The position numbers were made by a program, and so were the translations under genes. A stretch of DNA of 64,000 nucleotides, taken from contig AVDB01000002.1 in the NCBI GenBank assembly GCA_000472185.1, forward strand, positions 124,001 to 188,000. Direction: 5' to 3'. Below are positions 42,833 to 51,771 of the stretch, piece by piece. The notes under the pieces are model-generated. The model had not been told where the DNA came from. It saw nothing but the letters and a program-made list of their open reading frames with translations, and made no database searches. Position 1 is the stretch's first letter. Every line of letters starts with the position of its first letter. The stretch is from Rhodobacteraceae bacterium HIMB11 (GTDB taxonomy: Bacteria; Pseudomonadota; Alphaproteobacteria; Rhodobacterales; Rhodobacteraceae).

Positions 42833-44328
42833 GCAACCTCTCTTGCAATAAATTCGGCACCTTTCCATCCGATCATCATCGAAGGTGCGTTTGTGTTTGC
42901 GGATGTGACTTGAGGCATGATGCTGGCATCAGCGACCCAAAGCCGTTCAGTCTGTTTTACCCGCAACTGTCGTGTGACAGGTCCACTAAGGCGCAATGTC
43001 CCCACCGGGTGATAGGCGGTGCCTGCGTGGTTGCGGATATAGGTTTTCAAATATTCGCCAATGACATCTTCGCCTGGCGCAAATTCTGCGCCACGGCGCG
43101 CGCCGAAATCTGTTTCGTGCAGCAGTTTACGCAAACGCGTAACCCCATGCACCATCGTGTCCAGATCATTTTCGTCATTGAACAGTCCCAGATCAATATG
43201 CGGTGCCGCATTTGCATTTGCCGAAGCCAGACGCAGTGATCCGCGTGATTTGGGATGACACAAACAGACATCCGCGAAATAGCCTGATTTCATCCGATAC
43301 CGTGATCCAGAGGCGGCCAGATAAAAGGGGATGAAATGGGTTTGAACGTCTGGTGTTGCACTGTCCCCACGGGCATTAAAAAATGCACCTGCCTCGCATG
43401 TTGATGAGGCGAGGGGACCGCGTCCAAACAACGCATAATTCAAAGGGCTTAGCGCCCATTTGCCCCATTGTCGCACTTCTAATCCGTGGCCTGTCCCGCG
43501 CCCTTGGAAATGCAGGCCAATGCCTGGATGATCATGTAAGTTCTGACCGATTTCGGGCATGTCTTGACGCGTATCTATATTTAAGGCCGCCAGATCAGAT
43601 TGATCGCCAAGACCCGAACGCATCAGGATCGCAGGTGACGCGATTGAGCCTGCGCATAACACCACACCCTTATTCGCGCGTAATTGACGCCCATCTACTA
43701 AAACCACACCTGCTGCGCGATCACCTGCCCAAATCAGGCGATCTACATGCGCCCCTGTTAAGATTTTTACGTGCTTTGTACGCCGCAGGTATGCAGTTGC
43801 AGAAGAGTGGCGTTTGTTGCGGATCATATTGTGTTGAAACAGTCCTGAACTTTCGCAATCAGGGGAGGGGGTGTTGGTACCAATCATACCCTGAACCGCT
43901 TGGGACAGGGGATGCGCGCGATCAAATCGCGTGGGTTTAATCGCGGCCTCAAGCGCGTCAAAGGCGGGCGAAACATCTGCCCCGCGCCAACCATCAATAT
44001 CCCAACTGTCGAAATCGGCCATACGTCCGCGAAACCAAACCATTGAATTGATGGACCCTGATCCACCAACCATTTTCCCGCGGGGAATGGTGATTTCGCG
44101 ATTACCTGCGTTTTTTTGTGGAACGGTTTTAAACCGCCAATCCCGCGTTGAACCCATCAACCAAACAAGACCAAATGGCATGGATACAAGCGGATGGCGT
44201 TCACTTGGTCCCGCCTCAAGCACGCAGACAGATCCTGCCTGACGGCGGATCAGCTCACTCGCCATAACACAACCTGCTGACCCTGCTCCAACGATAAGGA
44301 AATCACTGGTCATGGCATGTGCGCCCAT
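42829..44328 (-). CDS. GMC-family FAD oxidoreductase (choline dehydrogenase-like)
   Basis: 499 residues: FAD dinucleotide motif FLIVGAGSAGCVMASELIRR at the N-terminus, GMC signature 1 GGSGSINSMVWFRG, signature 2-type region VVLCAGSIASPAILMRSG, and the C-terminal catalytic histidine in TAYHPVGT with ANTNAPSMMIG. GMC enzymes oxidise alcohol groups of sugars, polyols or alcohols. Its place with a sugar-type transporter suggests oxidation of the imported compound. Starts are ATG 44328 or 44313. Confidence 0.9.
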   Translation of the reverse strand: MGAHAMTSDFLIVGAGSAGCVMASELIRRQAGSVCVLEAGPSERHPLVSMPFGLVWLMGSTRDWRFKTVPQKNAGNREITIPRGKMVGGSGSINSMVWFRGRMADFDSWDIDGWRGADVSPAFDALEAAIKPTRFDRAHPLSQAVQGMIGTNTPSPDCESSGLFQHNMIRNKRHSSATAYLRRTKHVKILTGAHVDRLIWAGDRAAGVVLVDGRQLRANKGVVLCAGSIASPAILMRSGLGDQSDLAALNIDTRQDMPEIGQNLHDHPGIGLHFQGRGTGHGLEVRQWGKWALSPLNYALFGRGPLASSTCEAGAFFNARGDSATPDVQTHFIPFYLAASGSRYRMKSGYFADVCLCHPKSRGSLRLASANANAAPHIDLGLFNDENDLDTMVHGVTRLRKLLHETDFGARRGAEFAPGEDVIGEYLKTYIRNHAGTAYHPVGTLRLSGPVTRQLRVKQTERLWVADASIMPQVTSANTNAPSMMIGWKGAEFIAREVA

Positions 44329-44362
44329 ACAACACCCTGCGTGATATGAGGCAGCGAACGCA

Positions 44363-45244
44363 TCAGCCCTTAACCGCGCCTGCGGTTAGACCGCTTACGA
44401 TTTGGCGTTGGAAGAATAGGATCAATACAAAGAGTGGTGCAGTCGCAGACACCACTGCCGCAACGGCAAACATGATATTCCCCTGCACCTGCACCGTGCC
44501 TAAAAAGCTTGCCACCGCAGGAACCATTGTTTCGTTTGGCTTGCTTAGCAACATCGATGTTACTGCATAATCGTTATAGGCCAAAAGAAAGCTAAACAGC
44601 CCCGTGGTGATCACACCAGGCCACATCACCGGCACGATGACATGGCGAAACGCCTGAAAACGTGTGCAGCCATCGACCATCGCGCTTTCATCCATATCTT
44701 TGGGGATATTCAGGAAAAAGCTATGTAGCATCCAAAGCGTGAAGGGTTGGTTAATCGCAACTAGCACGATGATTGATGTCCCTTTGAGTCCCCAAATGTT
44801 CCATTCAAAGAAAGGCAACATGTAACCAGAAACCAACGTGATGTGGGGCATTGCGCGGAACACCAGCGCCGCCATAAGCAACCAAAACGCATAGCGATAT
44901 CCTGATCGTGCAAGCGCATATCCCCCTAATGTGCCAAAGGTTAAGGATATGACCACGGTAAAGAACACAATGACCGTCGTGTTGATCACATTGCGCCAAA
45001 ATTCCTCTTCGATCCATGCGCCGTAATATCCATTCAGTGTGAATGGCCCACCTGTTTCGCGGGTGGTGAAAATGCCGTAAATCGCGTTTGTCCAATCCGC
45101 CTTGGAAAAGAAATCACCCTGTACCTTAAAGCTGCCCCACACAGTCCAAAGGAAGGGAAACGCCGCAATGATCAGCCAAATCGCGACCAAGATATAGGAC
45201 ACAACCTTGAGTGTTGTCAGACGGTTTTCTGCTTTTATCGCCAT
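44363..45244 (-). CDS. Sugar-type ABC transporter permease (MalG-like)
   Basis: 293 residues with six membrane segments and the EAA loop AMVDGCTRFQAFRHVIVPVMWPG. Carbohydrate-uptake (CUT1) MalG/UgpE type. Thirteen bp after the first permease. Confidence 0.93.
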   Translation of the reverse strand: MAIKAENRLTTLKVVSYILVAIWLIIAAFPFLWTVWGSFKVQGDFFSKADWTNAIYGIFTTRETGGPFTLNGYYGAWIEEEFWRNVINTTVIVFFTVVISLTFGTLGGYALARSGYRYAFWLLMAALVFRAMPHITLVSGYMLPFFEWNIWGLKGTSIIVLVAINQPFTLWMLHSFFLNIPKDMDESAMVDGCTRFQAFRHVIVPVMWPGVITTGLFSFLLAYNDYAVTSMLLSKPNETMVPAVASFLGTVQVQGNIMFAVAAVVSATAPLFVLILFFQRQIVSGLTAGAVKG

Positions 45245-45257
45245 CGAACTCTCCTCC

Positions 45258-46289
45258 TTAATGCGCTTTTCGGTTGAAATCGCGCCAGGTCCGGATCAGG
45301 ACAGGCGTTAAAAGGATCACGACCCCGATAATGGTCAGCATGGATGTTGCACTGGCCGATGCATATAGCGGATTGCCTGCCTCTTTCAGGTCGCTTTGAA
45401 TAAAGGTGCTGAGTGATTGTGCATGCGCTTCGGCTTGGAAGCTGATGATCGGTTCAAAGACGCGGAAGTTATCCATCAACAACATCAGCGTGACAAAGGA
45501 CACCAATGGCATCAAATGCGGGACTACGACGTTAATCATGGTTTGCCATTTGTTGGCGCCATCCACCCGCGCGGCCTCAAGCGTGTCTTGTGGAACAGTC
45601 TGAAGGCCTGCGTAAAAGGTGATAAAGCTGAAGGGGAGCGTGTGCCAAACCCCATAAACGATCAGCATAATCCACATAAGCGGGGTTGATGCCTTAATAC
45701 TTAGCGTTGGGTCATTAAATATGTTTTGTAAGGTGGCGCCAATAATCCCCTCTCCGTCGACCATCCACGACAAGATCATTGACCCAACGATTGTCGCCAC
45801 AAGGAATGGGAGGAGAGAGATGAAAATCGCGACGCCGCGCAGGGCATTTGGCAAATTGTTCACACCAACCGCAACAGCCAAACCAAGGATTAACACCAAG
45901 GGAGTCACAGTAAAGGTGTAGGTCAGCGTGAAAATCATTGCCTTATAGAATTTCAAATCCATCAGACCTGGTAGAAACGATCCCAATCCCTCTGATGTGC
46001 GCCAAATCTCGGCAACCTCGGCCGTGGCAAGGTGGGATCGGTCAAAATAGGTGCCCAAGCCATTGAAACGGCCTAGTGGCTGCGCCTCTCGCAGGGCGGC
46101 GGTGGCCTCGGTATCAATGGATGTTGTTTCCTGGCATCCAAATGGTCCACAGCTTTTGGAAATAACCAGAACCTGCTCGTGCTGCACAAACAAGGATTGG
46201 ATCATCACTGACACAATCGGTAACGCAATGAACAAGATCATCGCCGTAAGTGTTGGCAAAATGAACCAGAAAAACGTCCGATGTTTCAT
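45258..46289 (-). CDS. Sugar-type ABC transporter permease (MalF-like)
   Basis: 343 residues with about six to seven membrane segments, an extended first periplasmic loop (residues ~30-110, with CGPFGC that could form a disulfide), and the EAA loop AARVDGANKWQTMINVVVPHL. CUT1 family. Confidence 0.93.
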   Translation of the reverse strand: MKHRTFFWFILPTLTAMILFIALPIVSVMIQSLFVQHEQVLVISKSCGPFGCQETTSIDTEATAALREAQPLGRFNGLGTYFDRSHLATAEVAEIWRTSEGLGSFLPGLMDLKFYKAMIFTLTYTFTVTPLVLILGLAVAVGVNNLPNALRGVAIFISLLPFLVATIVGSMILSWMVDGEGIIGATLQNIFNDPTLSIKASTPLMWIMLIVYGVWHTLPFSFITFYAGLQTVPQDTLEAARVDGANKWQTMINVVVPHLMPLVSFVTLMLLMDNFRVFEPIISFQAEAHAQSLSTFIQSDLKEAGNPLYASASATSMLTIIGVVILLTPVLIRTWRDFNRKAH

Positions 46290-46323
46290 GGCGACACCCT
46301 GTTACGCGCATTGGTTGGGGGTA

Positions 46324-46343
46324 GGGGGCCATCATTGGCCCCC
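46324..46343. terminator. GC-rich hairpin after the binding-protein gene
   Basis: GGGGGCCA pairs with TGGCCCCC around TCAT, 16 bp after the binding-protein stop on the minus strand. No T-run, so it more likely stabilises the upstream message or partly limits read-through into the permeases. Confidence 0.65.
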
Positions 46344-46358
46344 TTGGGGAGAAAAGGC

Positions 46359-47603
46359 TTAGTTCAAGAAGCCCGCTTCTTTTGCAGCTGTTCTGTACGC
46401 GGCTTCGACATCTGCCAATGCGTCTTCTGCGCTTTCGCTGCCTTTGTAGAAGTCAACGAGCTCAGACCCCAATGCGTTATGCATTAGGCCAACATATGGG
46501 ATCATTGGGTATGGTTTCGCACCTGCTGCCGCAGTAGCAGATACACCTGCTGCTGCCGCACCTGGTGTAAAGCCGTCGATCAACCAAATGGCTTTGTCGT
46601 TGTGCTCTGCCATCATGTCGCTGGTCAAACCACCAACCAATGCTGCGAATGTTGATTCCGCATCTGCATCGGGGATGTTTTTCGCGATTGTGATACCGTC
46701 CCACCATAGTGTCGCTGCAGGTGTTGAACCACCGTTCGCTGTTGGCGCTGCTGACAATAGGGTGTTTTGTGTGACTTCGGCTGTTGATCCTTCGTCATCC
46801 AAGACCGCGCCACCACGTGAACCCCACATGATTGCCATTGCTGCCTGACCTGCCTCCCATAGCGCCTGTGTCTCGTTTGACGCGTGGCTTAGGTGATCTG
46901 GGTGTGTATACTCAAGCAATGATTTGATTGAGTTCAACGCCGCAATACCTGCTGGGCTGTTTACGTTTGGCTCTGCTGTGCCTGGCTTGAACAATTCACC
47001 GCCATTGGCAAAGAAGAATAGGTTGAACACTTCACCTACGTTCCAGCCGACTTTCATGTTCATTGCGATTGGGTGCTCCATGATGCCTGCTGCACGGATT
47101 TTTTCGGCCGCTGCAACCATTTCCTCAACAGATGTTGGTGTGGATGTCACGCCAGCCGCTTCAAGGATGTCAGTCCGTGTGAAGAGGTGCTGAGAGTTCG
47201 CCATGAACGCAACTGCCATCACATTACCGTCGATTGTGATCAACTGGTGTGGTTTTAGGTGCGAACCGTATTTTTCAACAAGATCGTTGAGAGGGCGAAC
47301 AAGACCGTCGTTCATCAACTGTGTAAGAGTTGAGTTTGCAACGATAACAGATGTGTACTCGGCTGGGTTTGGTGTCAGCGCTTGGTTCATCATGTCACGT
47401 GTGTTGTCACGTAGGTTCACGGTGAATTCACCTGCGTTTCCTGAACAGTTCGCTTCGGCTGTGCCTGCAACTGCTTGGATCGCTGGGAAGTCTGAGCCCA
47501 AAATGCGGACTGAGTTGCCAGATGGACCACAATCAGCTGCAAGTGCCGTTGTTCCCATCAGAGCAGTAAGTGCAGTCGCTGCTGCAATTTTTCTAAAAAA
47601 CAT
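46359..47603 (-). CDS. Sugar-type ABC transporter binding protein
   Basis: 414 residues from the ATG at 47603, with AAGGGAGAG upstream. Signal peptide FRKIAAATALTALMGTTALA, then a MalE-type (cluster B) binding fold: NSVRILGSDFPAIQAVAGTAE and later MAIMWGSRGGAVLDDEG. It captures the solute for the MalFGK-like partners. The specific ligand cannot be inferred. Confidence 0.92.
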   Translation of the reverse strand: MFFRKIAAATALTALMGTTALAADCGPSGNSVRILGSDFPAIQAVAGTAEANCSGNAGEFTVNLRDNTRDMMNQALTPNPAEYTSVIVANSTLTQLMNDGLVRPLNDLVEKYGSHLKPHQLITIDGNVMAVAFMANSQHLFTRTDILEAAGVTSTPTSVEEMVAAAEKIRAAGIMEHPIAMNMKVGWNVGEVFNLFFFANGGELFKPGTAEPNVNSPAGIAALNSIKSLLEYTHPDHLSHASNETQALWEAGQAAMAIMWGSRGGAVLDDEGSTAEVTQNTLLSAAPTANGGSTPAATLWWDGITIAKNIPDADAESTFAALVGGLTSDMMAEHNDKAIWLIDGFTPGAAAAGVSATAAAGAKPYPMIPYVGLMHNALGSELVDFYKGSESAEDALADVEAAYRTAAKEAGFLN

Positions 47604-47683
47604 GTTACTCTCCCTTTGTTTTTTAGGTGTTGGATGCGCCTTGCAATCACGCATCCTGTTGGCCGCGGTTTCCCGCGACGGTT

Positions 47684-48739
47684 TCAGGGGTTACCCCCAA
47701 TTCGCGCACCTGTTTGGCCATCAAACAGGTGGCAAATTCCTGCAGGCACTTCGATTGAAACCATGTCGTCAATCGAGGCCCGATAGTTTTTATCTGCACG
47801 GACGCTAACCAGTTTTGATCCGATCCGTACCGTCACCATGGTGGCATCTCCCAACAATTCCAGCGTGTAGATCGGGGCATTGATCTGACCGCCGCTGTCG
47901 ACAACGCGTGCATCTTCTGCGCGAAATCCTAGTGTGATGTTTTGATCCGCAGCGTTCAGCCCTGGAATTTTGGTGTTGGCCGCCGTGAAAATTCCACCTG
48001 CAACCGACCCTTCGATCAGGTTCATTGCGGGGTTACCGATGAAGCCTGCCACGAATGTATTTGCGGGAAGGTCATAAATTTCAGTGGGGCTGCCCACCTG
48101 CTGCACAACGCCCTTTTCCATGACAACAACGCGATCGGCCAATGTCATTGCCTCGATCTGATCATGCGTCACATAGATTGTCGTGACCGCCAATTCATGG
48201 CTTAGGTTCTTGATCTGAGCCCGTGTTGAAACGCGCAATTTCGCGTCAAGGTTTGACAGCGGTTCATCCATCAAGAATACATTTGGTTCACGCACGATTG
48301 CGCGGGCCAAAGCGACACGCTGACGTTGACCGCCTGACAATTCCGCAGGTTTGCGATGTAGGAAATCATCCAATTCAACCATCGCCGACGCCCGGCGTAC
48401 GCGTTCATCGTGTGTTTTGGGATCAATTCCACGCACCTTAAGTGGAAAGCGGATATTTTCATAAACGTTCATGTTGGGATAAAGCGCATAGCTTTGAAAC
48501 ACCATGGCGACATCGCGATCCTTAGGTTCTAGGTCATTCACCTTTTTCCCATCGATCAAAATATCGCCTGATGTTGCATCCTCTAACCCTGCGATCATCC
48601 GCATAGTTGTGGTTTTTCCACATCCCGATGGGCCAAGCAGGACCAAGAATTCCTTGTCAGGGATCGTCAAGTTCATGTCCGCGACGCCCACAAAATCGCC
48701 CCAACGTTTGGTTATGTTTTTCAGAATAATTTCGGACAT
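47684..48739 (-). CDS. Sugar-type ABC transporter ATPase (MalK/UgpC-like)
   Basis: 351 residues: Walker A GPSGCGKTT, signature LSGGQRQR, Walker B LMDEPLSNLD, His-switch VTHDQIEAMT, then the C-terminal OB-type regulatory domain typical of MalK/UgpC. First gene of the minus-strand cluster; the LacI-type operator lies 63-84 bp upstream of its start. Confidence 0.95.
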   Translation of the reverse strand: MSEIILKNITKRWGDFVGVADMNLTIPDKEFLVLLGPSGCGKTTTMRMIAGLEDATSGDILIDGKKVNDLEPKDRDVAMVFQSYALYPNMNVYENIRFPLKVRGIDPKTHDERVRRASAMVELDDFLHRKPAELSGGQRQRVALARAIVREPNVFLMDEPLSNLDAKLRVSTRAQIKNLSHELAVTTIYVTHDQIEAMTLADRVVVMEKGVVQQVGSPTEIYDLPANTFVAGFIGNPAMNLIEGSVAGGIFTAANTKIPGLNAADQNITLGFRAEDARVVDSGGQINAPIYTLELLGDATMVTVRIGSKLVSVRADKNYRASIDDMVSIEVPAGICHLFDGQTGARIGGNP

Positions 48740-48801
48740 GTCCCGCGCCCAATGTTGCTATCCCTAAAATGTTGGCACCAAGATTGGAGCTGCGCAAGCT
48801 A

Positions 48802-48823
48802 TTTTTGCATACGTTTGCAAAAA
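48802..48823. promoter_or_regulatory. LacI-type operator in the divergent promoter region
   Basis: TTTTTGCATA-CG-TTTGCAAAAA: two 10-bp arms around a central CG with 9 of 10 complementary positions. This is the classic LacI/GalR-family shape (TTTGCAAA-CG-TTTGCAAA). It lies between the transporter ATPase (minus) and NTF2 member E (plus), so one repressor could silence both directions. The LacI gene of the cluster is 9.9 kb away. Confidence 0.85.
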
Positions 48824-48890
48824 ATACTTTTCTAATCGAAAAAACGCTATATCACTGGGGAAAAGGTGACTTTATCAAGATTGGATAAGC

Positions 48891-49889
48891 ATGAGTTATC
48901 AAGCAGAAAAACAAGTTGTGCATGACTACTACACCGCACTCGATTCGACATCGGGGGCGGATATGCTGGACGCCGTTGGGAAATATGTTGCGTCGGACTA
49001 TCTTTGGCGCGGGTATCATCCGTTTGGTGAAATGACATCGTTGGGTGATGTGATTGCCAAGTTCTGGGTGCCGTTGAAATCTTCTTTCGCCCGCCTTCAG
49101 CGGCGCGAAGATGTGTTCTTTGCGGGCAAAAACGTGACCGAAAACAACGACGGCACTTGGGTTGTTTCCATGGGGCATCTAATGGGATTGTTTGATGTGC
49201 CGTGGCTGAGCATTCGACCGACCCGTAAAATGGCGTTCCTACGCTACGCCGAATTCCACCGCGTCGAAGGTGGCAAGATATGTGAAACCGCGTTTTACTT
49301 TGACATCCCGCATCTGATGATCCAGGCGGGTCAAAATCCGTTTCCGCCCCAAACAGGGGCACATATGGTGCAGCCGGGGCCGATGCCACATGATGCGTTG
49401 CTTTATGATGACGCCCCGGTAGAAGAGGGGCAAAAAACCATGGCGGCGATTGAAACCATGATTGGTGATTTGGGGCAATGGCAGTTGGGTTTGCCCCTAG
49501 AAGAAGAGCTGGCGCGCACATGGCATGACGATATGATTTGGTGGGGGCCTGCAGGGATCGGTGCAACCTACACGATCGAGCGTTATGCAAAACAACATTC
49601 TGGACCGTTTCGTGCGGCGTTCAAAGAACGGTCGAAAACCAACCACATTGCACGGGTGGCAGAGGGCCATTATGGCGGATTTTTCGGCTGGCCAAACTTC
49701 ACCGCGCGGCATGCAGGTGGGTTCATGGGTATGCCCGGAAATTCGGAACGGTTGGAATTTCGTGTGATTGATATTTACCGTCGTGAAGGGGATAAATTGA
49801 TTGAAAACTGGATTTTCATAGATTTCCTTCATGTGATGCATCAACAGGGTTTGGATGTGCTTGGGCGTATGCAGGGGATTGAAGGATGA
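48891..49889 (+). CDS. NTF2-like protein (double domain), member E
   Basis: 332 residues, two NTF2/SnoaL halves. The second carries DMIWWGPAGIGATYTIERYA and RLEFRVIDIYRREG followed by ENWIFIDFLH, the same signature as members B-D. It is divergent from the transporter, behind the LacI-type operator, and overlaps the lactonase-like gene by 4 bp. So it is probably induced with the rest of the cluster. Confidence 0.85.
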   Translation: MSYQAEKQVVHDYYTALDSTSGADMLDAVGKYVASDYLWRGYHPFGEMTSLGDVIAKFWVPLKSSFARLQRREDVFFAGKNVTENNDGTWVVSMGHLMGLFDVPWLSIRPTRKMAFLRYAEFHRVEGGKICETAFYFDIPHLMIQAGQNPFPPQTGAHMVQPGPMPHDALLYDDAPVEEGQKTMAAIETMIGDLGQWQLGLPLEEELARTWHDDMIWWGPAGIGATYTIERYAKQHSGPFRAAFKERSKTNHIARVAEGHYGGFFGWPNFTARHAGGFMGMPGNSERLEFRVIDIYRREGDKLIENWIFIDFLHVMHQQGLDVLGRMQGIEG

Positions 49890-50776
49890 TGAAGCGTATC
49901 GATTCACATCATCACCTTTGGGACCTAAAGGCCGTGCATTATCCTTGGCTGATGGAGTTTGGGAAACCGCGGTTTTTCGGTGATCCGACACCCATCCAGC
50001 GTGATTACCTGTTGGAGGAGCATCGTGCAATTTCGCAAAACCATGGATTTGTGGCATCGGTCCATATTCAGGTTGGGGCAGAGGATGGATTGGCCGAAGC
50101 GCGATGGGTGGATCAGGTGGCACATGCCAACCCAGATTGGCCGATGGTCCAAGTTGCATTTTGTGATTTAGCGGCCTCAGATCGCGAGGGTCAGTTGGAC
50201 CAATTTCAGGCGCTAGCGTCCGTCGTCGGCGTTCGTCAAATTGTAGGGCGGTCGCCAGAGGAGGATGCCAAAAACGGCACCAATGCCTTGATTGCCGATC
50301 CCGAATTCAGAGCAGGTTTGCAGAGCCTTGCGTCGCGCGGTCTGTCCTTTGATTTGCAATTAATCCCCGAATTGATGGAACCCATGGGAAAAGTTTTAGC
50401 GCAGGTTCCCGATTTACAGGTGGTGCTGTGCCACGCAGGTTCAACATATGACAGATCACCAGACGGAATTGCAAAATGGGCCGCGGGCCTTGCGCATTTG
50501 TCAGTCCTGCCAAATGTGTCATGCAAATTATCGGGCTTGGGCATGTTTGATCATGATTGGACTGCAGATACCGTGCGCCCAATCGCGGAAGTCGTGATGG
50601 AGCAATTCGGACCAGATCGAGTCATGTTTGGATCAAACTTCCCTGTCTGTTCGTTGTCCAGCACATTCGATGATCTGCTTGAACGGCATATGGCGATTGT
50701 TCCCGCGGAGCATCATGGCAAAGTGTTTCATGACAACGCCGCGCTCTTTTATTTCAACGAATCTCAGTCCTCGTAA
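49886..50776 (+). CDS. Amidohydrolase-family lactonase-like protein
   Basis: 296 residues, TIM-barrel of the amidohydrolase 2 family: metal motif IDSHHHLWD at the start, YPWL, the later VVLCHAGS and the C-terminal FGSNFPV with the catalytic Asp region. Proteins with this DSHHHLWD...YPWL pattern include L-fucono-lactonase- and 2-pyrone-dicarboxylate-lactonase-like hydrolases. This supports a lactone intermediate, made by oxidation of a sugar by the GMC or SDR enzyme. The ATG overlaps the upstream stop (ATGATGA), and the 3' end overlaps the convergent pxpC by 13 bp. Confidence 0.85.
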   Translation: MMKRIDSHHHLWDLKAVHYPWLMEFGKPRFFGDPTPIQRDYLLEEHRAISQNHGFVASVHIQVGAEDGLAEARWVDQVAHANPDWPMVQVAFCDLAASDREGQLDQFQALASVVGVRQIVGRSPEEDAKNGTNALIADPEFRAGLQSLASRGLSFDLQLIPELMEPMGKVLAQVPDLQVVLCHAGSTYDRSPDGIAKWAAGLAHLSVLPNVSCKLSGLGMFDHDWTADTVRPIAEVVMEQFGPDRVMFGSNFPVCSLSSTFDDLLERHMAIVPAEHHGKVFHDNAALFYFNESQSS

Positions 50777-51771
50777 CCTGTGATCGCGCCGCTGATCAGT
50801 TGATAGGACAACAGATTGCTGATCTCTGCAGGGTCGCGCACAAGTGCGGATAATCGGGCTGACAAGGTTGCCGCGGAAATTGGGTCCGCCATGATCGTAT
50901 CGGCCTGCGTTAGCGTGATTTGTTCAAAGCGAATGGGCGTGCCTGCCTTGGCTTGGGCTAGGACAGGCAGGTCCGCAAGGATCACCGTGCCAATTCTGGG
51001 ATAGCCGCCCATGGTTTGGCACTCTGACATCAGGACATAGGGTTCCCCATCCCCCGTCATTTGGATGTCGCCCGTTACGATGATATCGGACACGATGCCA
51101 TGGGCGTTTTGGGGCGTAAACGGTGTCCCCTCAAAATCAACTTTCACGCCTCTGCGATTGGCAATGTGGCTTGCGCGAAATGGGGTGGCGTGAAAGCGGT
51201 CAAGGTCGGCATCTGAAAACAAATCCGTTTGCGGTCCTGCCAAATACCGAACCGTTCCGCCGCCCAATCGATCAACGGCACGGATTTTCATGGATCGCAC
51301 GGCGGGCGCCGAGGTGCCATTTATCACATCGCCGATCTGCAACCAATGTCCAATACCTGCGCTGACATGGCTTGACCTACTATCAAAAACCCGTGGCGTG
51401 GCAAGCTCTGCATGGGGGGTGACATAGCCATAAACCCCTGATTTGGGGGCGCTTAGTTCAATTATATCCCCTGCATTCAGTGTATGTGTCGCATTCCATT
51501 GCAACACGCGATCACTCACTTTCGCATTCATTTCACCGCCCGTCAGTGCAACGGTCATGTCGCACAACACACGCAATGATCCACCAACCCCCATAAATTC
51601 AATGGCAGGTGATGGGTGCGTTTGGCCCAATAATGCTGCGGCCTCGATCAGGGCCAGCTTATCCATCGCCCCCCCTTGGGACAGGCCAATCGCGGTTGTG
51701 CCCGTGCGCCCCAGATCCTGAATAGACAGGCCAACGGTCGCGCGGACGATTTCGATTAAAGGGACTGACAT
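50764..51771 (-). CDS. pxpC: 5-oxoprolinase subunit C-like / biotin-dependent carboxyltransferase-family protein
   Basis: 335 residues of the KipA/PxpC family: SIQDLGRTGTTAIGLSQGGAMD near the start and GYPRIGTVILADLP in the last third. With PxpB and PxpA it forms the ATP-dependent 5-oxoprolinase. It overlaps pxpB by 16 bp, but no pxpA (LamB/YcsF) gene is near. Confidence 0.85.
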   Translation of the reverse strand: MSVPLIEIVRATVGLSIQDLGRTGTTAIGLSQGGAMDKLALIEAAALLGQTHPSPAIEFMGVGGSLRVLCDMTVALTGGEMNAKVSDRVLQWNATHTLNAGDIIELSAPKSGVYGYVTPHAELATPRVFDSRSSHVSAGIGHWLQIGDVINGTSAPAVRSMKIRAVDRLGGGTVRYLAGPQTDLFSDADLDRFHATPFRASHIANRRGVKVDFEGTPFTPQNAHGIVSDIIVTGDIQMTGDGEPYVLMSECQTMGGYPRIGTVILADLPVLAQAKAGTPIRFEQITLTQADTIMADPISAATLSARLSALVRDPAEISNLLSYQLISGAITGYED

